A stretch of 22,838 nt of DNA. Origin: Candidatus Moraniibacteriota bacterium (GTDB lineage Bacteria > Patescibacteriota > Minisyncoccia > Moranbacterales > GCA-2747515). Of the stretch, positions 6,434 through 13,741 are shown piece by piece. The DNA lies in the NCBI GenBank assembly GCA_029938745.1, contig JAOZUJ010000005.1, positions 1 through 22,838 of the forward strand, written 5' to 3'. The translations under genes were made by a program, and so were the position numbers. The notes beneath the pieces were generated by a model. The model saw nothing but the letters and a program-made list of their open reading frames with translations, was not told the origin of the DNA and made no database searches. Within the stretch, counting starts at the first letter, position 1. Every line of letters starts with the position of its first letter.

Positions 6434-6820
6434 TCAGTCTAATGCTACAAGTGTCTCTCGCTCAATATATGTTGGCTCAACAATTTCAGTCATATCGTGA
6501 TCTTGAATAATGTTTTCCACACTTTCTAAAGATCGCAATTGCGCTTCTTGAATTATGAGTTGTTCATTATCTCGTGTAAGATCTTTTATATTTTGTTCAA
6601 TTGTATAGATCTCGTCACCTTTAATTGCAACTTCATTTGTACTAAATAAATATAACACACCAACCCCAACAATAAGTACAAACATAAAAGCACCGATGGA
6701 ACTAAATCCTTGTGCGGTTGTATGCTTTTTTATTTTTTGTTTTTTTACACTACGACGATATATGCAATATGAACGTCGTCCTGCAATATTAATTTTTGAC
6801 ATGTTGGTTATTTTAACCAA
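6434..6820 (-). CDS. FtsL/DivIC-like one-TM coiled-coil division protein
   Basis: The 128-residue protein has a basic N-terminus (RRSYCIYRRSVKKQKIKK), a TM helix (about 44-60, FMFVLIVGVGVLYLF) and an extracytoplasmic coiled coil (about 68-105, IYTIEQNIKDLTRDNEQLIIQEAQL). This is the topology of FtsL and FtsB/DivIC, which form a trimer with FtsQ and activate FtsWI. Sequence conservation in the family is low, so the call rests on topology and on its place between rsmH and the class B PBP, where ftsL normally sits. The start is uncertain. A TTG at 6820 has a G-rich possible ribosome site (GAGGGGGG) just upstream, while an in-frame ATG at 6802 would give 122 residues without a Shine-Dalgarno. A perfect hairpin (6804-6820) overlaps these starts. 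Confidence 0.75.
   Translation of the reverse strand: MVKITNMSKINIAGRRSYCIYRRSVKKQKIKKHTTAQGFSSIGAFMFVLIVGVGVLYLFSTNEVAIKGDEIYTIEQNIKDLTRDNEQLIIQEAQLRSLESVENIIQDHDMTEIVEPTYIERETLVALD
6804..6820 (-). promoter_or_regulatory. Hairpin overlapping the FtsL-like start codons
   Basis: TTGGTTA and TAACCAA form a perfect 7-bp stem with a 3-nt loop. It contains the TTG start candidate and ends one base before the ATG candidate, next to a GAGGGGGG tract. Folding could limit initiation. It is short and AT-rich, so this is only suggestive. Confidence 0.35.
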
Positions 6821-6895
6821 CGTGCCCCCCTCACACGTTTGTAAATTTTTGTTTTTACTTCTTTCATCTATAGTTTTACTATAGACATGTTTACT

Positions 6896-7837
6896 TCAAA
6901 TTTTTTCCACAACGCGTAACCGCGCACTTCGTGATCGTGGATTATCACGGATTTCTTCTTCTGACGTAACCAGCGGTTTTTTGGTAAGCACACGCACCTG
7001 TGGCACATGCTCACAGCGACATACTGGCATCTCTGGCGCACAAATACATCCCCTTGCATTTGTACGAAAAATATTTTTTACTATTCTGTCTTCACCAGAA
7101 TGAAAAGACACAATACTAAAACGACCTGACTTCTGTAAAACTTCTATTCCCTCTGTAAGAAAAACTTTCAAATGTTCAAATTCATCGTTAACTGCAATAC
7201 GGATTGCTTGAAATGTTCGTGTTGCAGGATGAATCTTTGACCTTTGTTGCACACGATGTGGAATTACTGACACAATAACTTCTGTTAATACATTTGTATC
7301 TTGTATCGGACGCTCCTTACAAATTGCAGATGCAATACGCCTTGCAAATTTTTCATCACCGTACATAAAAATAATTTGTGCTAATTCTTCTTCTGAAGAA
7401 TCGTTCACAATATCATATGCACTAATGTCTGCACTTTGATTCATGCGCATATCAAGCAAACCAACATCGGAAAAACTGAATCCCCTATCAGTTTTTTCGA
7501 TTTGGTCAGATGATAATCCAAGATCCGCAACAATTGCATCAACAAAATCAATGTTGGCATCTTTCAAAATTTTTCTTATATGAGAATAATTTGAATGAAC
7601 AATATGGATATTATTTGCTATTACTTCAAAATCTTTCTTAAATCGATTGATTGCATCAATATCCCGATCACATGTAATCAACGTCCCACCAGGCATAATA
7701 CTTTTATAAATTTCACGTGTATACCCGCCACCACCGAGTGTCGCATCAACTACTGTCATTCCTTTTTTCAAATTCAGAAATTCAATTGCCTCATTTTGCA
7801 TTACTGAAATATGTTTCGTACTTTCCATATCGCTCAT
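6896..7837 (-). CDS. rsmH: 16S rRNA (cytosine-1402-N4)-methyltransferase RsmH (MraW)
   Basis: RsmH methylates N4 of C1402 in the 16S decoding region using SAM. The 313-residue length is normal for the family. HISVMQNEAIEFL (9-21) matches the conserved N-terminus, and VVDATLGGGGYT (29-40) is the SAM-binding motif I. ADLGLSSDQIEKTDRGFSF is the family's DLG-S-Q-D-RGFSF signature. TFQAIRIAVNDE and FSIVSFHSGEDRIVKN follow in the usual order. Its place right after mraZ is the standard start of the division/cell-wall cluster. It starts 14 nt after the mraZ stop with no clear Shine-Dalgarno. ATG 7837 and the in-frame ATG three codons later are both possible starts. A gap of about 75 nt separates it from the FtsL-like gene. 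Confidence 0.96.
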   Translation of the reverse strand: MSDMESTKHISVMQNEAIEFLNLKKGMTVVDATLGGGGYTREIYKSIMPGGTLITCDRDIDAINRFKKDFEVIANNIHIVHSNYSHIRKILKDANIDFVDAIVADLGLSSDQIEKTDRGFSFSDVGLLDMRMNQSADISAYDIVNDSSEEELAQIIFMYGDEKFARRIASAICKERPIQDTNVLTEVIVSVIPHRVQQRSKIHPATRTFQAIRIAVNDEFEHLKVFLTEGIEVLQKSGRFSIVSFHSGEDRIVKNIFRTNARGCICAPEMPVCRCEHVPQVRVLTKKPLVTSEEEIRDNPRSRSARLRVVEKI

Positions 7838-7851
7838 TCATTAACTGACAA

Positions 7852-8286
7852 CTAATACACACCAAGCTTTCCAAGATTTTCTGCAATTTCATCAGTATTC
7901 TTTTCTGCAGCTGTTTTATAGGTATTCCACTTTTTTTCATCCCAGATTTCTAATCGATTGAATAATCCCGCAACAACAACATCTTTTTTAATATTTGCGT
8001 AATCTTTCAAATAATCTGGTATCAATACACGACCCTGCGCATCACCACTGACATCAGTTGCACCTGCAAGCATGAGACGTACAAACGATCTTGTGTCTGC
8101 CTCACCAATTGGCATCGTGCCAAGTTTTTGTGCAAGCTCCTTCCACGCCTTCATCGGATATACAAATAAACATTTATCCAATCCACGTGTTACAACCACA
8201 GTCTTTCCAAGATCTTTGCGAAACTTTGATGGTAATGCAAGTCTATTTTTTGCGTCAACAGAATGATTGTATTCTCCAATAAACAT
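7852..8286 (-). CDS. mraZ: Transcriptional regulator MraZ
   Basis: MraZ is a DNA-binding protein with two AbrB-like (SpoVT-AbrB) domains that forms rings and controls the division/cell-wall cluster, including its own gene. The N-terminal MFIGEYNHSVDAKNRLALPSKFR is the family start, with the D-x-K-x-R-x-x-x-P motif. The second half repeats it as SGDAQGRVLIPDYLKDYANI. With ATG 8286 the protein has 144 residues, normal for MraZ. A longer frame exists from GTG at 8322, but it adds 12 atypical residues, lies almost on the predicted start site (about 8334), and overlaps the repeats at 8307-8325 that look like operators. I therefore prefer 8286. No clear Shine-Dalgarno is present. It is the first gene of the cluster running to murF. 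Confidence 0.93.
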   Translation of the reverse strand: MFIGEYNHSVDAKNRLALPSKFRKDLGKTVVVTRGLDKCLFVYPMKAWKELAQKLGTMPIGEADTRSFVRLMLAGATDVSGDAQGRVLIPDYLKDYANIKKDVVVAGLFNRLEIWDEKKWNTYKTAAEKNTDEIAENLGKLGVY

Positions 8287-8306
8287 AGATGCATTTACAT
8301 AAATTT

Positions 8307-8355
8307 CACCACCTTTCACCACTTTTAGGTCTACAATGACATTCTACACCACTTT
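8307..8355 (-). promoter_or_regulatory. Three phased MraZ-box-like repeats at the mraZ promoter
   Basis: CACCACTTT occurs at 8317-8325 and 8347-8355, with a near copy CACCACCTTT at 8307-8316. On the transcribed strand they read AAAGTGGTG. Offsets are 10 and 30 bp, i.e. whole helical turns. The 8347-8355 copy lies in the spacer directly against the -10 box; the others lie just downstream of the start site. The AAAGTG(T/G) core matches the motif reported for Mycoplasma MraZ, and autorepression by MraZ is known in several bacteria. Binding here is inference. Confidence 0.65.
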
Positions 8356-8370
8356 ACTAGAACACGTCAA
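8341..8370 (-). promoter_or_regulatory. Promoter of the mraZ-rsmH-ftsL-PBP-murF cluster
   Basis: The minus strand reads TTGACG (8370-8365), an 18-bp spacer and TAGAAT (8346-8341); each hexamer has one mismatch to consensus. Transcription would begin near 8334, with a leader of about 48 nt to ATG 8286. Confidence 0.7.
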
Positions 8371-8407
8371 CACAAAAAAACACCAGATTCTACCAAAAAT
8401 CAATAAC

Positions 8408-8427
8408 TTATCCACAGCTTATCCACA
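8408..8427 (+). promoter_or_regulatory. Two tandem perfect DnaA boxes
   Basis: TTATCCACA occurs at 8408-8416 and again at 8419-8427 in the same orientation, 11 bp apart. Both match the high-affinity consensus exactly. They lie about 38 bp upstream of the mraZ -35 box and next to the alaS terminator. Two boxes without dnaA/dnaN neighbours or a larger cluster suggest DnaA-dependent control of the division cluster rather than the origin. Confidence 0.7.
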
Positions 8428-8432
8428 AAAAT

Positions 8433-8465
8433 AAAAACTACTACTGAAGTTTAGTAGTAGTTTTT
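8433..8465 (-). terminator. Intrinsic terminator after alaS
   Basis: Perfect 13-bp arms (8433-8445 and 8453-8465, AAAAACTACTACT/AGTAGTAGTTTTT) enclose a 7-nt loop. On the minus strand the hairpin starts 27 nt after the alaS stop and ends in a T-run. It isolates alaS from the mraZ promoter. Confidence 0.85.
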
Positions 8466-8492
8466 ATAAAGATTTTCTATTATATCATCAAT

Positions 8493-10343
8493 TTATTCAA
8501 CAATTGCTTTAATACGTCGCACACCAGCACTTGATGATTTTTCTTTTTTGATTCTAAAAGTTCCCTCAATTTCTCCTGTATTTTCCACATGTGGACCACC
8601 GCAAATTTCTGTAGAATATTTTCCAATTGTATACACCTTCACTACATCGCCATATTTATTTTCAAATGCACCTTCAGCACCATTATTACGCGCTTCTTCA
8701 AGTGTCATTTCTTTCATTGTAACTGATACTTTTGCACTTATTGCTTCATTTACATAATCCTCTACCGCTTTTTTCTCCTCATCAGTCATTTTTCCGGAAT
8801 ATGAAAAATCAAATCGTACACGTTCACCATTAATATTTGATCCTTTTTGGTGTACATCATCCCCCAAAGTCTTCCGCAATCCTGCAAGCATGAGATGTGC
8901 AACTGTGTGTAATTGTTTTGTTTCCTCTTCATTATCAGCAAGTCCACCCTTGAACATCCCCGCACTTGCTGTACGAGATAACTCTTGATGTTTTGCAAGT
9001 GCTTCATCAAATGTTTTTTGCAACTCCACCTCATCAAATTCAACATTCATTTTTTCCAACTCCTCAAAACTCATTTCAACTGGAAATCCATATGTTTGAT
9101 ATAGATCAAAAATATCTTTTCCCGTTATATCTTTTCCATCGTTACTAATTTTTGATTCGTAATTATTAATCAATTTCAATCCATTAATAAGAGTCTTGCG
9201 AAATTTTTCTTCTTCTTTTTGTAATTCAATAACTATTTTTTCTTGTGTAACCTCTGGATAAACATCTTTATACATTCCCTGCACAACTTTTGCAATTTCT
9301 GTCGTAAAATTATCTTCTATCCCAAGAGAGTGCCCCTGACGTATTGCGCGACGAATGAGTCGACGTAAGATATATCCTCGATCAGAATTTGCTGGCTCTA
9401 TGCCATCTGCAATCATAAATACTGCCGCTTTTATATGATCTGCAACAATACGCATTGATCTCCTCGTATCAACCCAACACTGCTCACCGCTATCAATATA
9501 CTCTTGATCAGGCCTATCTCCGTACTCAAAACCTGACAACTCTTCTATTCTTGCAATAATTGGCGAAAATAATTCTGTTTTGTAGTTATCATCCAAGCCA
9601 TTCATGGCTGCCAAAACACGTATAAGTCCCATACCAGTATCGACATTTTGTTTCTCCATTTTTACATACTCACCTTTTTCATTTTTATGATATTCCATGA
9701 ATACATCATTCCAAATTTCAACCCAATTATCATGATCATCATTGAAACTATCTGGCACCTCATCTGGATTACCAACCCAATAGAACATTTCACTATCAGG
9801 TCCACACGGACCTGTCTGTCCTGCTGGCCCCCACCAATTTGCATCACGGTTGAGCTTTGCAATACGCTCAGTTGGCAAATCACACTCTTTAAAAATTGTT
9901 TTCCATGTTTCATATGACTCTGTATCAAAAGGAATTTCACTGTCCTTACCATGATTTTCGCCCTCAAAAACAGAAACAGCAATTCTATTAACATCAAGTC
10001 CCAACCACTGCTCACTCGTCAAAAATTCCCAGCTCCATTTAATTGCATCTTCTTTGAAATAATCACCGAGCGACCAATTACCGAGCATCTCAAAAAACGT
10101 ATGATGCGTTGTATCACCTACCTCATCAATATCAATTGTACGAATACACTTTTGTGCATTAACAAGTCGCGTACCTTTTGGATGTTTTTCCCCCATCAAA
10201 TACGGCACCAGCGGATGCATCCCAGCTGTAATAAAAAGTGTTGTTGGATCATTTTCTGGCACAATTGGACTCGACGGAATTTGAGCGTGTCCATTTTTCA
10301 CAAAAAAATCAATGTATTTATTCCGAATATCCAATGCTTTCAT
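8493..10343 (-). CDS. alaS: Alanyl-tRNA synthetase, short form ending after the editing domain
   Basis: AlaS charges tRNA-Ala and clears mischarged Ser/Gly. The class II catalytic core is intact: KCIRTIDIDEVGDTTHHTFFEMLGNWS (65-91), WWGPAGQTGPCGPDSEMF (170-187), and the motif 3 region DRGYILRRLIRRAIRQG (321-337). The tRNA-recognition helical domain follows. The editing domain has HTVAH (479-483) and CGGPHV (C581, H585), the four zinc/editing ligands. The protein ends just after GVRRIKAIVE, the normal end of the editing domain, so at 616 residues it lacks the C-Ala/oligomerisation region found in about 875-residue homologues. The stop is followed by a strong terminator, so this is a natural end and not a frameshift. 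The start lies 14 nt after the upstream gene, without a Shine-Dalgarno. Confidence 0.96.
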   Translation of the reverse strand: MKALDIRNKYIDFFVKNGHAQIPSSPIVPENDPTTLFITAGMHPLVPYLMGEKHPKGTRLVNAQKCIRTIDIDEVGDTTHHTFFEMLGNWSLGDYFKEDAIKWSWEFLTSEQWLGLDVNRIAVSVFEGENHGKDSEIPFDTESYETWKTIFKECDLPTERIAKLNRDANWWGPAGQTGPCGPDSEMFYWVGNPDEVPDSFNDDHDNWVEIWNDVFMEYHKNEKGEYVKMEKQNVDTGMGLIRVLAAMNGLDDNYKTELFSPIIARIEELSGFEYGDRPDQEYIDSGEQCWVDTRRSMRIVADHIKAAVFMIADGIEPANSDRGYILRRLIRRAIRQGHSLGIEDNFTTEIAKVVQGMYKDVYPEVTQEKIVIELQKEEEKFRKTLINGLKLINNYESKISNDGKDITGKDIFDLYQTYGFPVEMSFEELEKMNVEFDEVELQKTFDEALAKHQELSRTASAGMFKGGLADNEEETKQLHTVAHLMLAGLRKTLGDDVHQKGSNINGERVRFDFSYSGKMTDEEKKAVEDYVNEAISAKVSVTMKEMTLEEARNNGAEGAFENKYGDVVKVYTIGKYSTEICGGPHVENTGEIEGTFRIKKEKSSSAGVRRIKAIVE

Positions 10344-10357
10344 AATTTATTTATCAT

Positions 10358-10615
10358 TTAAGTAAGACGAACTTTCAAATCCTCAATAAATCGTTCAAAT
10401 TTATCTGCTACTGACCAATTAATATATTTTCCAATATACTGCTTCGTTATGTGATATGTTTTGAGTGTTGTATCAACATCATCTACTGATTTTACGTACA
10501 TCAGCTTATCACTACAACTCTTTAAACTACTTTTTACAGAGCTTGTTATTGACTCTCCATTTTTTTCTTCTTCTGCTTCTATATCATTTTCCAAATGTCC
10601 ATATAAACTTTGCAT
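10358..10615 (-). CDS. Hypothetical protein, 85 aa, upstream of alaS
   Basis: I do not recognise this protein. It is soluble and has no TM or signal peptide. An acidic start (LENDIEAEEEKNGE) and a Ser/Lys stretch (SITSSVKSSLKSCSDK) are followed by a probably helical C-terminal half (KTYHITKQYIGKYINWSVADKFERFIEDLKVRL). It has one of the few recognisable Shine-Dalgarno sequences here (AGGA, 8 nt before the ATG). It starts 4 nt after the upstream coiled-coil gene and ends 14 nt before alaS, all on the minus strand, so the three are probably one transcript. Its role is unknown. Confidence 0.65.
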   Translation of the reverse strand: MQSLYGHLENDIEAEEEKNGESITSSVKSSLKSCSDKLMYVKSVDDVDTTLKTYHITKQYIGKYINWSVADKFERFIEDLKVRLT

Positions 10616-10619
10616 AGTT

Positions 10620-10895
10620 TTATCCTAAATCAATTAATTGTTTCTTAATTTGACGTAGTTCTTCATTAATAAACGTCTCTTTTTCTTTTGCTGTATGTTC
10701 CTTCTGGGCATTTTCTTTAATGTATATTTCAATACGATCTCTTTCACGTTCAAAACGTCGTAATTCATCACGCAGTTCTTCCTGTTTACGAATTACTTTT
10801 TTCACATCAGAATCATACGACATTTTTTGCATCGTCAGTTGTCGCTTCTTCTTTACCTTATCTTCATGCGACATGCCCCGTGTATCGATATACAT
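10620..10895 (-). CDS. Small charged coiled-coil protein, unknown
   Basis: The 91-residue frame from ATG 10895 is almost entirely charged helix. A basic start (SHEDKVKKKRQL) leads to heptad-like KKVIRKQEELRDELRRFERERDRIEIYIKENAQ and EKETFINEELRQIKKQLIDL, predicting a coiled coil. There is no TM or signal. I prefer ATG 10895 to an in-frame TTG at 10916, because the promoter at 10935-10963 places the transcript start near 10928 and the extra residues (LNIFWI) do not fit the helix. It is first in the unit with the 85-aa protein and alaS. Function is unknown; it may be a small structural or scaffold protein. Confidence 0.65.
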   Translation of the reverse strand: MYIDTRGMSHEDKVKKKRQLTMQKMSYDSDVKKVIRKQEELRDELRRFERERDRIEIYIKENAQKEHTAKEKETFINEELRQIKKQLIDLG

Positions 10896-10934
10896 AATCC
10901 AAAATATATTTAACAAGTAATTTAACGTGACTTA

Positions 10935-10963
10935 ATCATACTGTAAAAAAAATAACATTTCAA
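10935..10963 (-). promoter_or_regulatory. Promoter of the alaS transcription unit
   Basis: The minus strand reads TTGAAA (10963-10958), a 17-bp spacer with a T8 run, and TATGAT (10940-10935). Both hexamers have one mismatch. It lies immediately after the stop of the cation exchanger gene. Confidence 0.65.
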
Positions 10964-10969
10964 GTGCAC

Positions 10970-11914
10970 TTAGAAAAAATTAAAAAGTTTTCCGATAAAA
11001 AATATGTAGAACATAATGAACATTGCACCTTCCCACATATGAATTTTCTTTGAAATACCACTCACAATGAAAAGTAGCGTTGCTCCAGCCATAATTGGAA
11101 TACCTACCTGAAATGTTATTGGGTCAATATGCAACTGTGTAAATAATGCAGGAACACCCACGACTATCAAAAGGTTAAAAGAATTTGAACCAAAAATATT
11201 TCCAACAGCCAAATCCGACTTTCCAGCAAGAGCTGCCTTCACTGAAACAATAAGTTCTGGAAGTGATGTTCCAAGTGCAATTGCCGTGATAGAGATAAGT
11301 GCTGATTTTACATTAAATAAATCTGCAATATGGATGACAGATTCTATGAGATACTTTGCGCCAAAAATTAATGCTACTGCGCCAAAAATAAACATAGAAA
11401 TCAACTTCCACGAAATTTTTTCCCTTGTTTTTTCTGATTTATCCGTATTTTCTTTTCCTTCTTTTGAAAAGATTGTGTACAAAAAATAAATTAGATAAGA
11501 AGCTAATAAAATCAATGCCTCACCAAAATCAATTCTCTGATTCCACGCAATTGCAATAAAGATCACTGTACTTGCCGCAAGCATTGGCAGATCAATATCA
11601 ATCAGACTCTTTGACACAACAAGCTTGCGTGCAACAATTGCAGATATACCTATAATGAGCAAGATATTTGAAATGTTTGACCCAACTGCATTTGCCACAA
11701 TTACTTCTGGAGCTCCTTCTGCAAGTGCAAAAAGTGCAACAGCCAACTCTGGTAATGATGTTCCTAACCCAACAATCACTGCTCCAATAATAAATGCAGA
11801 CAAACCAAAAATACGTCCAATTGTTTCACTTGCAACCAAAAACCAATCGGCACCCTTTAGCATAACGATCATTGACAATATAAAAACGCCTATCCACAAA
11901 AGTATTTCTGACAT
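10970..11914 (-). CDS. Calcium/sodium:cation exchanger (CaCA superfamily, YrbG-like)
   Basis: This 314-residue polytopic membrane protein has two inverted halves, each with the CaCA alpha repeat. The first has GTSLPEL (51-57) and GSNISN (78-83). The second has GTSLPEL (215-221) and GSNSFN (242-247). The acidic residue of each GTSLPE and the Asn/Ser of GSN bind the transported cations. About ten TM segments are expected, with a charged loop at about 150-170 (KEGKENTDKSEKTREK) between halves. Family members exchange Ca2+ or another cation for Na+ or H+; the ions cannot be told from sequence. It starts 4 nt after the stop of the TraD-like ATPase, so it is cotranscribed with it, though a functional link is not obvious. 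Confidence 0.93.
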   Translation of the reverse strand: MSEILLWIGVFILSMIVMLKGADWFLVASETIGRIFGLSAFIIGAVIVGLGTSLPELAVALFALAEGAPEVIVANAVGSNISNILLIIGISAIVARKLVVSKSLIDIDLPMLAASTVIFIAIAWNQRIDFGEALILLASYLIYFLYTIFSKEGKENTDKSEKTREKISWKLISMFIFGAVALIFGAKYLIESVIHIADLFNVKSALISITAIALGTSLPELIVSVKAALAGKSDLAVGNIFGSNSFNLLIVVGVPALFTQLHIDPITFQVGIPIMAGATLLFIVSGISKKIHMWEGAMFIMFYIFFIGKLFNFF

Positions 11915-11918
11915 ATAT

Positions 11919-13679
11919 TTATTCGTTTTCTTTACGTGATTTATTGATCATTTCTCGTACACCTGCAGTATCAACTTTTGATTTTTTTGATGAATGCTTA
12001 AACTTTTTTGGCGCTACATGCTTTAATTGCGATAAACTCATTGCTGTCTCATCCACAGTAATGACATCTTCTGATTCTGTCACAATTGTTTCTTTTTTTT
12101 GTGTTTTTGGTTTTGTTGGTTTTTTTGCCTCTGCAATACGCTGCTCATCGTTTTTTTTTGACTTTGCTATCACACGCTGATGATCTTTGAAACACTCCTT
12201 GCAAAACACAGGTCGATTCCCATCTGGTTTAAATGGTACTTGTATTTCTAAATCACATGATGCACATACTGCATTATATATTTCTTTTTGTGCTGATTGT
12301 TCGTCATCATTTTTAATTTCCTTTTTTTCTCCTTTTTTTTGACTTGTTGGAATATTTGCAGTTGACTGTGTTATATTTTTTTTGTCACTACTTTGTGGAG
12401 ACTCTACTAGCATGCCACTCCACCGCGCAATTTTTTCTTCCACAGCTTCTCTGTCTTGCGCATAACGTTCTCGTGATACTGCAATTACTTTCTCACTACT
12501 ATCTTCATATTTTCTTTCAATTGGTGGTAATGTAATTGCGCTAAAAGCATCTCCAGCAATACCATCGATCATTAATTTCAAATAAATATTATATTTTGGT
12601 AAATTCACAATATCATTCATTGTAAAAATTGGCTCAAATTCTTTTTCCAAATATTCTGCATCAATCGCGCCAACACGAAATGATACGAGTGTTCCGACGT
12701 TTCCAAAAATTGCATCACGTACAATTTCATCAATTTGTGTAATATATTGATTTGCCAAAATTAAATTCAAACGATATTTACGTGCCTCAGATAAAATATT
12801 TGCAAATGATTCCGTAGAAAAGTTTTGAAATTCATCAACATAGAGATAGAAATCTTCTCTCTTATCTTCATCCATATCAACACGCCCCATTGCAGCAAGT
12901 TGTATCTTTGTAATAAGCATCGCACCAATAAGTGCACTATTATCCTCACCCATACGTCCTTTTGCAAGATTGAGGATAAGAATCTTTTTTTCATCCATAA
13001 TCGTCCGCACATCAAATGCAGATTTTGTTTGTCCAACGATATTACGAATAATCGGGCTTGTGAGAAATTGACCAACTTTATTTTGAATTGGAGAGATTAC
13101 CTCTTGCAATACACGTTCATTCCACTTTGGAAATTCTTCTGTCCAAAATGATTTTACAACAGGGTCTGTAATATTATTTGCTACACGAATACGATATTTT
13201 TTATCAACAAGAATCCGCATAACACCAAGTAATGTGCTTCCAGGTGTTTCCAATAATGCCAAAAGTGCATTTCGGAGAATATACTCCAATCGTGGACCCC
13301 ATGAATCTGCCCACAATTTTTGAAATACACCAATCAGACCAGATGCAACCAATGGACGAAATTCGCGTGGCACTTCCTCTAGCACATTAAAAGATATTGG
13401 AAAATCCTGGTCTGCTGGATTAAAATAGATTACATCATTAATACGTTCTGGTGGTATCATACTGATCAATTTTTCTGCCGTATCACCATGTGGATCAATA
13501 AAACACAAACCACGCCCATTACGAATATCTTGAATTGCAAGATTTTCGAGCATATTTGTCTTACCCATACCAGTTTTCCCGATTGCATACAGATGCCGTC
13601 GTCTATCATCAGTTTTAATACCAAATGCAGTACTTTGATTGCGAAAATTTGTTTGAGCAAATGCTGTTATTTCAGACAT
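11919..13679 (-). CDS. TraD/VirD4-like P-loop ATPase with C-terminal zinc ribbon
   Basis: The 586-residue protein has a FtsK/HerA-type motor core. Walker A is GKTGMGKT (34-41), CFIDPHGDTAEKL (59-71) follows, and Walker B is FYLYVDEF (277-284). ILANQY (307-312) is the sensor-like segment of TraG/VirD4/TraM-recognition ATPases. After about 390 comes a flexible charged linker, then a four-Cys zinc ribbon (C472, C475, C493, C496; CASC...FCKECF) of the type with a VPFKPDGNRPVFC core seen in CPR and archaeal proteins. The tail (SLSQLKHVAPKKF) is basic. There is no TM; membrane attachment may come from the upstream protein. Such ATPases drive DNA or protein through conjugation or type IV systems, but no other secretion gene is in the window. 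A TATAAT at 13714-13709 without a good -35 may be an extra promoter. Confidence 0.85.
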   Translation of the reverse strand: MSEITAFAQTNFRNQSTAFGIKTDDRRRHLYAIGKTGMGKTNMLENLAIQDIRNGRGLCFIDPHGDTAEKLISMIPPERINDVIYFNPADQDFPISFNVLEEVPREFRPLVASGLIGVFQKLWADSWGPRLEYILRNALLALLETPGSTLLGVMRILVDKKYRIRVANNITDPVVKSFWTEEFPKWNERVLQEVISPIQNKVGQFLTSPIIRNIVGQTKSAFDVRTIMDEKKILILNLAKGRMGEDNSALIGAMLITKIQLAAMGRVDMDEDKREDFYLYVDEFQNFSTESFANILSEARKYRLNLILANQYITQIDEIVRDAIFGNVGTLVSFRVGAIDAEYLEKEFEPIFTMNDIVNLPKYNIYLKLMIDGIAGDAFSAITLPPIERKYEDSSEKVIAVSRERYAQDREAVEEKIARWSGMLVESPQSSDKKNITQSTANIPTSQKKGEKKEIKNDDEQSAQKEIYNAVCASCDLEIQVPFKPDGNRPVFCKECFKDHQRVIAKSKKNDEQRIAEAKKPTKPKTQKKETIVTESEDVITVDETAMSLSQLKHVAPKKFKHSSKKSKVDTAGVREMINKSRKENE

Positions 13680-13741
13680 ATTTTAATATAAGATTTATCA
13701 ACTGGTTTATTATAACATAATTTAGAGATGGGCAGAGAAAA

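Noticed and set aside
6808..6867. A 19-codon frame (MKEVKTKIYK...) between rsmH and the FtsL-like gene
   Set aside because: Too short, no Shine-Dalgarno, and it overlaps the FtsL-like start; likely chance, though a leader peptide cannot be fully excluded.
6808..6895. Read-through of the rsmH TGA into the in-frame FtsL-like gene (fusion or UGA recoding)
   Set aside because: The rsmH stop and the FtsL-like frame are in the same phase, but rsmH ends at the normal family position and the other genes end with ordinary stops and show no need for UGA recoding.
8287..8322. Longer MraZ from GTG 8322
   Set aside because: It adds residues outside the conserved MFIGEY start and would begin only about 12 nt after the predicted transcription start, over the operator-like repeats.
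8408..8427. Chromosome replication origin
   Set aside because: Only two DnaA boxes are present, there is no dnaA or dnaN, no obvious AT-rich unwinding element beyond background, and the boxes fit a promoter-upstream position.
12767..13151. Overlapping open frames of about 100 codons on both strands inside the TraD-like ATPase gene
   Set aside because: They are out-of-frame shadows of a well-conserved coding region, with no ribosome site and atypical composition.
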